Of a stretch of DNA of 7,012 bases, positions 1 through 6,107 are shown piece after piece. The DNA comes from Pseudomonadota bacterium (lineage in GTDB: Bacteria > Pseudomonadota > Alphaproteobacteria > Micavibrionales > Micavibrionaceae): assembly GCA_016198545.1 (NCBI GenBank), contig JACQIJ010000067.1, positions 1 to 7,012 of the forward strand, in the 5' to 3' direction. Each line of letters begins with the position of its first letter. Within the stretch, counting starts at the first letter, position 1. The position numbers and the translations under genes are program-made. The notes below the pieces were generated by a model that was given only the letters and a program-made list of their open reading frames with translations, did not search any database and had not been told where the DNA came from.

Positions 1-13
1 ATTTAAAACCGCC

Positions 14-42
14 TTGTCAATTCTGTTTTGAAACGATACTAT
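14..42 (+). promoter_or_regulatory. Predicted sigma70-type promoter of the MarR-family gene
   Basis: TTGTCA at 14-19 (5 of 6 to the -35 consensus) is followed after exactly 17 bases by TACTAT at 37-42 (4 of 6 to the -10 consensus). Transcription would begin near 49-50, on or next to the ATG at 50, so the mRNA would be leaderless. No Shine-Dalgarno sequence is present before that ATG, which agrees. A short inverted repeat, GTTT-TG-AAAC (25-34), lies between the two hexamers and could be an operator for autoregulation. Its arms are only 4 bases, so this is speculative. Confidence 0.5.
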
Positions 43-49
43 TTTTTTC

Positions 50-613
50 ATGGAATATGCTCAATTGAACGCGCTGGAACGCCTGGCAGGACTTCTCCGG
101 AACGACCAACGCCGCCATGCGACGCTTTCCGGGCTGCAGATGGTCCATCATGACATTCTTGATTACCTGTCCCGCTGCAACCGCTATTCCGACACGTTGC
201 AGGCAGTCGCCGAATATCTGGGGCTGACCAAAGGGACGGTATCGCAAAGCGTGGCCCTGCTGGCGGAAAAAGGTTATATCGAAAAAAAGCCGGATGCCGC
301 CGATGGCCGCATACAGCATCTATGCCTGGCCCCGGCGGGACAGGAATATATCTGGCAAAGCGACGTGGACACCCGCAGCCTGTTCGAGGAAATCAGCGTC
401 AGTCCCGCCTATGCCCGCGTTTTCGGTACGATCCTGAACGACATATTGTGGCAAATACAGGCGCGGCAGGGCATGAAGGGTTTTGGCATGTGCCGTTCGT
501 GCCGCCATAATAAGCAGCAGGAAGATGGTACATTTCTGTGCGGACTGACGCTGGAAGCGCTGACGCTGGAAGATACGTTGAAAATATGCCGCGAACATGA
601 ATTCGCGGGATAG
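50..613 (+). CDS. MarR-family winged-helix regulator with a C-terminal four-cysteine tail
   Basis: A DNA-binding transcriptional regulator of 187 residues. The winged helix-turn-helix spans about residues 28-105: a second helix around AVAEYLGLTKG, a recognition helix around TVSQSVALLAEKGYIEKK, and a wing at PDAADGRIQHLCLAPAG. This layout is typical of MarR proteins, which usually bind DNA as dimers. The family is normally near 140-150 residues. The extra C-terminal part carries Cys148-x2-Cys151-x12-Cys164-x15-Cys180, with His153 and His183 close by, which looks like a zinc or iron-sulfur site. The start at 50 is chosen because a promoter is spaced to begin transcription there; no ribosome binding site is visible. 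The next gene starts 47 bases downstream and has its own promoter, so co-regulation is possible but not shown. The DNA target and any ligand are unknown. The MarR assignment is firm; the metal site is inferred. Confidence 0.9.
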   Translation: MEYAQLNALERLAGLLRNDQRRHATLSGLQMVHHDILDYLSRCNRYSDTLQAVAEYLGLTKGTVSQSVALLAEKGYIEKKPDAADGRIQHLCLAPAGQEYIWQSDVDTRSLFEEISVSPAYARVFGTILNDILWQIQARQGMKGFGMCRSCRHNKQQEDGTFLCGLTLEALTLEDTLKICREHEFAG

Positions 614-621
614 AGGCTGGC

Positions 622-650
622 TGGTCATTTTTTGCCGCCGGCCCTATAAT
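622..650 (+). promoter_or_regulatory. Predicted sigma70-type promoter of the secreted-protein gene
   Basis: A perfect TATAAT at 645-650 is preceded by a 17-base spacer and TGGTCA at 622-627 (4 of 6 to the -35 consensus). Transcription would start near 656-658, giving a leader of only about 3-5 bases before the ATG at 661. No Shine-Dalgarno sequence lies between the promoter and that ATG, so this mRNA too may be leaderless or nearly so. Confidence 0.6.
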
Positions 651-660
651 CAACGATGCT

Positions 661-1122
661 ATGAAAGCCATGATCCCCATCCTTTGCGCCGCGCTGATAC
701 TCTGGTTTATTCCGGCGCCGTCGGCGCGCGCGCAGCAGGAAGAACCGATGGCGGAGGAAACGGCGGGCCTGCAATCCCCGCCGCCGCCCGCGGATATGCC
801 GGATGGAGAGGTCGTGGCCGACCCCGTATGCTTTGGCATTGTCAACCGCGCGCCCTTCACGGTTTTTGGAACGCTTGTTTCAAACATTTATACGACCGAA
901 GACGGATCGAATGCCCGGCACCGGTCCAACTTCCGCCTCGAAGAAGGGCAGATGACCCGGTTCTGCACATACGGCCCGTTTTACGCCGGGCGCAAGCTGG
1001 AACTGGCGCTGCGGACATTGATTCCGGTTTTCGCCTGCAAGACGGCTCTTTACAAGGACATCGAAATATCAGGCCGCCGTAAACCCGAAGGCGGCACGGA
1101 AATCTGGGCTTCCTGCCTGTAA
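661..1122 (+). CDS. Small secreted protein with four cysteines, function unknown
   Basis: A 153-residue protein. Residues 1-24 form a classic Sec signal peptide: Lys2, a hydrophobic core (about IPILCAALILWF), then a signal peptidase I site SARA|QQ after Ala24. The mature start is a low-complexity acidic and proline-rich linker (about 25-52, with PPPP at 40-43). A compact domain follows with Cys57, Cys102, Cys126 and Cys152, enough for two disulfides, which fits a periplasmic or exported location. Visible patterns are CFGIVNRAPFTVFG (57-70), FCTYGPFYAGRKLEL (101-115) and a terminal W-A-S-C-L. I do not recognise the family. There is no lipobox, since the only early cysteine, Cys9, sits inside the hydrophobic core. 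The ATG at 661 is used; an ATG at 670 would give a shorter but still functional signal peptide. The gene follows the MarR gene and converges on the divL-like gene, with 15 bases between stops. Confidence 0.82.
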   Translation: MKAMIPILCAALILWFIPAPSARAQQEEPMAEETAGLQSPPPPADMPDGEVVADPVCFGIVNRAPFTVFGTLVSNIYTTEDGSNARHRSNFRLEEGQMTRFCTYGPFYAGRKLELALRTLIPVFACKTALYKDIEISGRRKPEGGTEIWASCL

Positions 1123-1124
1123 GC

Positions 1125-1182
1125 GAAGGCCGCGGGTTCAGGCCCCTTCCTTCGGGCGCGCCGCTTTTTCTTTTTTGTTTTT
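1125..1182 (+). terminator. Possible rho-independent terminator after the secreted-protein gene
   Basis: Just after the TAA at 1120-1122, GAAGGCC (1125-1131) can pair with GGCC-cc-TTC (1141-1149) around a 9-base loop, and a short CGG/CCG stem lies at 1153-1163. A long T-rich run on the plus strand (1165-1182, only two interruptions) follows. The main stem is bulged and about 15 bases from the T run. The T run is also explained by the lysine-rich tail of the opposing divL-like gene, so this is weak. Confidence 0.28.
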
Positions 1183-3519
1183 ATCCGGCGAATCCACCGG
1201 CAAAATGAGGGTAAATGAAGACCCTCTTCCTTCCACGCTCTCAAGCTCGATCTTTCCGCCGTGCATTTCCGCGATGCTGCGCACCAAAGACAAGCCCAGG
1301 CCCGCGCCGCGGCCTTTCGATGCCGCTACGGAGGAGCCTGCCTGCGCGCGCTCAAACGGTTCGAATATGCGCGCGGCATCCTCGCTTTTTATCCCCGCGC
1401 CCGTATCGCGTACCGTAAGCTTTATGCGATCATCCGTCCGCGCCGCCTCCACGGCAATGACGCCGCCTTCCGGTGTATAGGCAATGGCGTTGCGGATCAG
1501 ATTCAGCAGCGCCTGTTTCAGCCGGCGCTCATCCGCATCGATGACGCCTATGTCGCCGGGGCAGACCAGTTTTACATCAAGGCGTTCCTTGCGCGCCCAA
1601 TCCGCCGTCAGATTATAAATCGCCTCCATCATGTTTTTCACATGAACCTTGTCGTACGACAAGGTCATATAGCCCGCCTCGATCGTGGAAAGATCGAGGA
1701 TATCGTCAATCAGACTCAGAAGACGATCCCCGGCTTCGCGTATGCCCGCCGTATATTCGCCCTGGCGCGCATTCAGCGGTCCGAAATATTCATTGTTGAG
1801 AATCTCGGAAAAGCCCATGATGGCGTTCAGGGGCGTGCGCAGCTGGTACGACACGTTGGCAAGGAAATCCAGTTTCAGGCGTTCCGCCGTTTCCAGGGCC
1901 GCATTCTTTTCGCGCAAGGCATTTTCAACGCGCGCCGTATCCGTCATGTCGGCATGGGTCACCAGCACGCCGCCGTCGGGCAGCGGCACGGTTGAAAACA
2001 TGATGAGGGATCCGTCCGCGCGTTCCATCCGGCCCTCCTGCACGTTGCGGTCAAGGCCCTGGGCCATCAGCTGCTTCTGGCGCGCGAGCCAGTCTTCGGC
2101 CATAAACATCGCTTTCATCTTGTCCAGCAGGCGCGTTATATGCGGCTGGCCCTGCAGATCCTCCGGGTGCATCTTCCACAGCCGCGCAAAAGACGGATTC
2201 CACAGCTTCAGACGCCCGTCGCCGCCGAACACGACCACGCCCTCGGCCAGATTGTCGAGCGTTTCTTTCTGAACCGCGACCAGCGTGTTGTAGGAGGACT
2301 CAAGCTCCAAGTGGCTGGTCACATCCTCAAACGTCGTCATCAGCCCGCCCATAGGATGCGGTATGGCCAGCATCCGCAAAGCCCGCCCGTCGGGCAGATA
2401 CAGCATTTCCTCATGCGGCCCGATAAGACTGATGAACATATTGAGCCATCCCTGCTTGAACTTGCGGAAATCCGCCTGTTCAGGAAGGCGTCGCGATTCG
2501 CGCAGCTTTTCCATCAGATCGCCCAGCTTCGGCCGCGTATTCAGGTAGGATTCCTCCTGCGCCCACAGTTGCGCGAAGGACGAGTTATAGAATTCCAGTT
2601 TCTGATCGGCATCGAAAATGCCGATCGCCGACCCAAGCTGCTCCAGAAGCTCCTTGTTCGCCGAGGCGTTCCTTCTCTGGTCGGTTTCCAGTTCCTCCTG
2701 CCGGGTAATGTCCTGCGCCACGCCCAGAACGGCATTGGCCGACGGCAGGGGGATCTCCGCGATCCTCATAAGCCTGCGCGCGCCGGAAACGATGATATGA
2801 GCCAGCGCCTGCGCAGGCTTTCCGGTATCGAGCGCCTCCTGCGCCAGCGCGCGGCCCGGCAATTTTGCGCCTGCGGACTTTTTACCCACCTTCAAAGGCA
2901 GTTCTTTCTGTTCAGCTACGACCGTAGCCGGGGATGCATCCAGCGCCGCGGCATAAGTCCGATTGCACCATACGATTTCAGTGCGCGCATCGCGCATCCA
3001 TACGGGAAAAGGCAACATATCGAGCCCGGCATGGCTGCGGTCGCGGTCTTCTTCGGCATGTGCCAGCGCCGCGCGCAGCTTTTCCTCGTCGGCCTTCGCC
3101 GCGGTGGCGTCGGAGGCCCAGATTATGTTCATGTGAAAATCATCGAGGCCGTCAACGGCAGACGCGCCGCGCCTGCCTGCGATGCGCAGGGTCCGGCGCC
3201 CGTCTGCGCGCCGGGCATGCATGGCAAAGGATTCGCCGCTATCCTGCAGGCGGGAAAACATGCCTTCGAGGGCAGCGGCATCGCCGGGCGAAAGGATACT
3301 CTGGATATCGCCGAGAGTCTTCAGCCCCTGCAGGCCAAACAACAGGCAGAATCCGTTGCTCAGAACCAGAGACCCATCCGTCCCCCAGGCGCAATATTCG
3401 CCGGGCGCGGCGGACAGCAACGCCTCTATGCGCGCACGCTCGGCCCGGCCCGCCCTGCCGCCGATAGCCTCGGAAATGCGGGGCAAAAACCCCTTTGCTG
3501 ATGAGCGGCTTGTATTCAC
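1138..3519 (-). CDS. divL: DivL-like multi-PAS sensor kinase with tyrosine in place of the phospho-accepting histidine
   Basis: A 793-residue protein of histidine-kinase architecture. About four PAS-type segments come first (roughly 30-138, 160-275, 290-405 and 415-530), joined by helical linkers, for example around 140-162 and 527-550. A dimerisation (HisKA) helix follows at about 548-615 and an HATPase domain at about 660-775. The ATPase motifs are intact: N-box NLIRNAIAYTP (Asn677), G1 DTGAG (705-709), F-box IFEPFE (718-723), G2 GRGAGLGLSLV (736-746). The H-box reads ANVSYQLRTPLNA, where kinases have SHELRTPL, so the acceptor position is Tyr558 (codon at 1846-1848, minus strand). This is the hallmark of DivL, which in Caulobacter regulates the CckA-CtrA pathway through binding of DivK. 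Position next to ahcY agrees. No transmembrane segment or signal peptide is seen, whereas Caulobacter DivL is membrane-tethered, so this form looks cytosolic. The start is GTG at 3519; an in-frame TGA lies a short way upstream and no Shine-Dalgarno is visible. The tail (777-793) is lysine-rich. Confidence 0.85.
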   Translation of the reverse strand: MNTSRSSAKGFLPRISEAIGGRAGRAERARIEALLSAAPGEYCAWGTDGSLVLSNGFCLLFGLQGLKTLGDIQSILSPGDAAALEGMFSRLQDSGESFAMHARRADGRRTLRIAGRRGASAVDGLDDFHMNIIWASDATAAKADEEKLRAALAHAEEDRDRSHAGLDMLPFPVWMRDARTEIVWCNRTYAAALDASPATVVAEQKELPLKVGKKSAGAKLPGRALAQEALDTGKPAQALAHIIVSGARRLMRIAEIPLPSANAVLGVAQDITRQEELETDQRRNASANKELLEQLGSAIGIFDADQKLEFYNSSFAQLWAQEESYLNTRPKLGDLMEKLRESRRLPEQADFRKFKQGWLNMFISLIGPHEEMLYLPDGRALRMLAIPHPMGGLMTTFEDVTSHLELESSYNTLVAVQKETLDNLAEGVVVFGGDGRLKLWNPSFARLWKMHPEDLQGQPHITRLLDKMKAMFMAEDWLARQKQLMAQGLDRNVQEGRMERADGSLIMFSTVPLPDGGVLVTHADMTDTARVENALREKNAALETAERLKLDFLANVSYQLRTPLNAIMGFSEILNNEYFGPLNARQGEYTAGIREAGDRLLSLIDDILDLSTIEAGYMTLSYDKVHVKNMMEAIYNLTADWARKERLDVKLVCPGDIGVIDADERRLKQALLNLIRNAIAYTPEGGVIAVEAARTDDRIKLTVRDTGAGIKSEDAARIFEPFERAQAGSSVAASKGRGAGLGLSLVRSIAEMHGGKIELESVEGRGSSFTLILPVDSPDKNKKEKAARPKEGA

Positions 3520-3567
3520 GCCGGAAAGTGTAAGGCCATGCGCGCGTCAGGACAAGACAGGCATATC

Positions 3568-3590
3568 AACCCTTTATAGCTGCCTGGTTG
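3568..3590 (-). promoter_or_regulatory. Possible -10 region of the divL-like gene within a short inverted repeat
   Basis: On the minus strand TATAAA (3578 down to 3573) resembles a -10 hexamer about 54 bases before the GTG start. It lies in the loop of an exact 5-base inverted repeat, CAACC at 3568-3572 and GGTTG at 3586-3590. No good -35 is found; the best match with 16-base spacing is TCAAGA (3 of 6). It may need an activator, or the repeat may be chance. Confidence 0.3.
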
Positions 3591-3596
3591 CCCTTC

Positions 3597-3625
3597 TTGA
3601 CTTTTTATCCATAAAAAATTACCTT
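3597..3625 (+). promoter_or_regulatory. Possible promoter of the queuosine-salvage gene
   Basis: TTGACT at 3597-3602 (5 of 6 to -35) precedes, at 17-base spacing, TACCTT at 3620-3625 (3 of 6 to -10), in the only AT-rich stretch of this divergent intergenic region. Transcription would start near 3632, about 21 bases before the GTG at 3653. The -10 is poor. Confidence 0.35.
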
Positions 3626-3652
3626 ATCGAAAACAAAAACTCGGACGCGGCC

Positions 3653-4675
3653 GTGACACAGGAAAGAATAACAGACCGGATACGAAGCGATTTTTCGTTT
3701 GTCGCGCAACGCGCGCGGCATGTAAAAATCAATGAAGAGCGCATGCGCTATTTATGCGATGTATTTCCACGGACCCCGCTGAAAAGCGCATTCGATTCCG
3801 AACATCACATGCATGCCCATGATCCTGAACTGGCTGCGGGATATATTTTTGCGCTGGACAGCATAAATTTCGGTGCGCCGTTCAAGATGCACCTGATGCG
3901 GGAAAACGTCATCCCCCGGGAAAACGGGTCGCTTTACCGCCTTGTTTCCAAGAGCCTGAAGCGCTGGTATGAAACGGATCCGCCTTCGGCGCGGACGCTT
4001 GCCGTCCTGACCCCGCAAAAGTTGCGGCGCATTCTCGGATTTGGCAATGAAGGCCCGAACAGCCGCAAACTGACGGAGCTTTTTGCCGCTTGCCTGAACG
4101 AAACAGGCCGCTTTGTCCAGAATGAAACCAAAGGAAAATTCATGCCTCTCGTTCAGCAGGCGGACGGATCCGTTGACGCTTTTATTGAACGGATCAGCTT
4201 CATTTCCCATTTTCAAGACTGCGCCGATTACAGGGGACGTACAATAACCTTTGGCAAAAGGGCTCAAATTCTTACGGCAGACATGCACCTGGCTTTAGAA
4301 AAAGCCGGCGTAACGGCTTTCCGGGATACCGAGCGACTGACCATATTCGTCGATGACGTCCTGCCGCGGGTCTTCCACGAAACCGGCGTGGCTGAATATT
4401 CACCCGTTTTATCACGCTTTATTGCGCGATCTTTCTTCTTGCCGGAAAGGCCGGATCTGCAAACGGAAATGCGCGCCTGCGCCGGCTATATCGGAAGCCG
4501 GATAGCCCAGGCTGTCGGCTTGCAGGATATGAACGTCGACCACTATCTGTGGGAAATCGGGTCGCGGAAGATTTTTGCCATTCACGATCCCGCGGCGCAA
4601 AAGCTGTGGGACGCCCTCTACGCGCAGCCAGTCGCATGGGAAAATTATCCCGCTGCCTCCCTGACGAATTACTAG
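3653..4675 (+). CDS. Queuosine 5'-phosphate N-glycosylase/hydrolase family protein (DUF2419, QNG1-like)
   Basis: This 340-residue protein matches the DUF2419/QNG1 family along its whole length. Family members release queuine base from queuosine 5'-monophosphate so that tRNA-guanine transglycosylase can reuse it. Matching blocks, in order: the N-terminal R-SDFSFVAQRARHVKI (11-26), ALDSINF (67-73), LNETGRF (148-154), YRGRTITFGKRAQILTAD (193-210), LTIFVDDVLPRV (229-240) and VDHYLW (295-300). Lys202 and Asp234 occupy the positions of the conserved active-site Lys and Asp, 32 residues apart as I recall for the human enzyme. The tryptophan after the LNF motif and the YWSL motif of eukaryotic members are not kept (here INFGAPF and GSLYRLVSKSL), so this is a divergent branch whose substrate may differ. 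The frame is open far upstream, but that part is antisense to the divL-like gene. GTG at 3653 is chosen because it places the family's first conserved block at residue 11; it has no clear Shine-Dalgarno. The protein is cytosolic, divergent from the divL-like gene and convergent with ahcY (12 bases between stops). Confidence 0.85.
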   Translation: MTQERITDRIRSDFSFVAQRARHVKINEERMRYLCDVFPRTPLKSAFDSEHHMHAHDPELAAGYIFALDSINFGAPFKMHLMRENVIPRENGSLYRLVSKSLKRWYETDPPSARTLAVLTPQKLRRILGFGNEGPNSRKLTELFAACLNETGRFVQNETKGKFMPLVQQADGSVDAFIERISFISHFQDCADYRGRTITFGKRAQILTADMHLALEKAGVTAFRDTERLTIFVDDVLPRVFHETGVAEYSPVLSRFIARSFFLPERPDLQTEMRACAGYIGSRIAQAVGLQDMNVDHYLWEIGSRKIFAIHDPAAQKLWDALYAQPVAWENYPAASLTNY

Positions 4676-4687
4676 CGCGTTTAAACC

Positions 4688-5998
4688 TTAGTAACGGTAC
4701 AGATCGCCCTTGAAGGGCCCCTTCGCATCGACGCCGATGTAATCGGCCTGTTCTTTCGACAGCTTCGTCAGCTGCACGCCCAGTTTTTCGAGGTGCAGCG
4801 CCGCGACTTTTTCATCGAGGTGCTTGGGAAGAACATACACCTTGTTCCGGTACTTGCCGTGGCTGGCCCACAGTTCGATCTGCGCCAGCGTCTGGTTGGT
4901 GAACGACGCGCTCATCACGAAGCTCGGGTGGCCCGTGCCGCAGCCGAGATTCACAAGGCGCCCTTCAGCCAGAAGGATGATGCGCTTGCCGTCGGGGAAT
5001 TCGATTTCATCGACCTGCGGCTTCACATTGTGCCATTTCAGGTTCCGCAAGGGCTCCGTCTGGATCTCGTTATCGAAGTGGCCGATATTGCAGACGATGG
5101 CGCGGTCTTTCATCGCGCGCATATGATCCATCGTGATGATGTCCTTGTTGCCCGTGGCGGTGACGAAGATATCCGCGCGTTTTACGGCATTTTCCATCGT
5201 CACGACTTCGTACCCTTCCATCGCCGCCTGCAACGCGCAGATCGGGTCGATTTCGGTCACCAGCACGCGCGCGCCGGCGCTGCGCAGCGATTCCGCGCTG
5301 CCCTTGCCGACATCGCCGAACCCGGCAACGACGGCGATCTTCCCCGCCATCATGACGTCGGTAGCGCGCCGGATGCCGTCCACCAGGGACTCGCGGCAAC
5401 CGTATTTGTTGTCGAACTTCGATTTCGTCACGCTGTCATTGACGTTGATAGCGGGGCACAGAAGCTCATTCTTCTTCGCCATATCGTTCAGGCGCAAAAC
5501 GCCCGTCGTCGTTTCCTCAGAAATGCCGCGAATGTCTTTAAAATATTTCGCGTACTTGTCATGCATGATCTTCGTCAGGTCGCCGCCGTCATCGAGGATC
5601 ATATTCGGCACCCAGCCATCCGGACCGTGGATGGTCTGCTCGATGCACCATTCATATTCCTCTTCAGTTTCGCCTTTCCACGCGAAAACGGGAACCCCGG
5701 TCGCGGCGGTCGCGGCGGCGGCATGATCCTGCGTCGAAAAGATGTTGCACGAAGACCAGCGTACTTCCGCGCCCAGCGCCGTCAGCGTCTCGATCAGAAC
5801 GGCGGTCTGAATCGTCATGTGAAGACAGCCAACGATGCGCGCGCCCTTCAACGGCTGCTTCCTGCCGTATTCGGCGCGCAGAGCCATCAGGCCCGGCATT
5901 TCCGTTTCCGCGATGGCAATCTCCTTCCGGCCCCAGTCGGCAAGGCCTATGTCTTTGACTTTATAGTCGTTTTTGACGGCTTTCGGCATGACGGTCAT
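4688..5998 (-). CDS. ahcY: Adenosylhomocysteinase (S-adenosyl-L-homocysteine hydrolase)
   Basis: This 436-residue cytosolic, NAD-dependent enzyme reversibly splits S-adenosylhomocysteine into homocysteine and adenosine, clearing the product that inhibits methyltransferases in the methionine cycle. Substrate-domain motifs present are CLHMTIQTA, SSCNIFSTQDHAAAA, the glutamates of GISEETTTG, and Lys192, Asp196, Asn197 in TKSKFDN. The NAD Rossmann motif is VVAGFGDVGKG (223-233). The segment NIGHFDNEI and the block AEGRLVNLGCGTGHPSFVMS follow. Lys430 and Tyr434 in the tail, which reach into the neighbouring subunit's NAD site in the tetramer, are kept, although the usual PFKPDHYRY ending is PFKGDLYRY here. 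Length and layout match the short form seen in human AHCY, without the roughly 40-residue insert of some bacterial enzymes. The ATG at 5998 has a good GAGGA ribosome site. A second in-frame Met at residue 4 is too close to that site. The gene lies between two oppositely oriented genes, so it is probably monocistronic. No SAH or SAM riboswitch is recognisable upstream. Confidence 0.97.
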   Translation of the reverse strand: MTVMPKAVKNDYKVKDIGLADWGRKEIAIAETEMPGLMALRAEYGRKQPLKGARIVGCLHMTIQTAVLIETLTALGAEVRWSSCNIFSTQDHAAAATAATGVPVFAWKGETEEEYEWCIEQTIHGPDGWVPNMILDDGGDLTKIMHDKYAKYFKDIRGISEETTTGVLRLNDMAKKNELLCPAINVNDSVTKSKFDNKYGCRESLVDGIRRATDVMMAGKIAVVAGFGDVGKGSAESLRSAGARVLVTEIDPICALQAAMEGYEVVTMENAVKRADIFVTATGNKDIITMDHMRAMKDRAIVCNIGHFDNEIQTEPLRNLKWHNVKPQVDEIEFPDGKRIILLAEGRLVNLGCGTGHPSFVMSASFTNQTLAQIELWASHGKYRNKVYVLPKHLDEKVAALHLEKLGVQLTKLSKEQADYIGVDAKGPFKGDLYRY

Positions 5999-6003
5999 CG
6001 CTA

Positions 6004-6008
6004 TCCTC
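6004..6008 (-). promoter_or_regulatory. Ribosome binding site of ahcY
   Basis: On the minus strand GAGGA (6008 down to 6004) stands 5 bases before the ATG at 5998. This is the clearest Shine-Dalgarno sequence in the window and fixes the ahcY start. Confidence 0.75.
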
Positions 6009-6012
6009 TGTG

Positions 6013-6041
6013 GTTATGTTTACTATTTATTTACGTTTCAA
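6013..6041 (-). promoter_or_regulatory. Possible ahcY promoter in the AT-rich divergent region
   Basis: On the minus strand TTGAAA (6041-6036, 5 of 6 to -35) is followed by a 17-base spacer and CATAAC (6018-6013, 4 of 6 to -10). The start predicted from it, near 6007, would fall within the ribosome site at 6008-6004 and remove part of it. The true promoter may therefore lie a little further upstream in this AT-rich stretch (about 6011-6090). No convincing promoter is seen for the plus-strand gene at 6108. Confidence 0.35.
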
Positions 6042-6107
6042 TGGCAAGAATAGGGTACAGCAAAAGGAAAATAAATCGTTTTTATCAACGCACACGGGAA
6101 TTTGATC

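Noticed and set aside
2140..3501. A 453-codon plus-strand open frame antisense to the divL-like gene
   Set aside because: It is the mirror of a strongly conserved kinase gene. Its translation is Arg/Ala/Gln-rich with no domain signature, as expected from a GC-rich antisense frame.
1138..3519. Treating the kinase as a decayed pseudogene because the acceptor His is missing
   Set aside because: The frame is intact over 793 residues, all ATPase motifs are kept, and the Tyr substitution is the known DivL signature.
3182..3652. Upstream extension of the queuosine-salvage frame to an ATG at 3182 or 3476
   Set aside because: The extra residues are antisense to the divL-like gene or come from its upstream region and match nothing in the DUF2419 family, whose first conserved block begins about 10 residues after GTG 3653.
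4669..4694. Inverted repeat TTACTA / TAGTAA between the queuosine-salvage gene and ahcY as a shared terminator
   Set aside because: Only 6 AT-rich pairs around a 14-base loop and no flanking T run. It arises because both convergent genes end in Tyr-stop codons.
5999..6101. SAH or SAM riboswitch upstream of ahcY
   Set aside because: The leader is short and AT-rich, with no conserved SAH or SAM-II core or pseudoknot that I can recognise.
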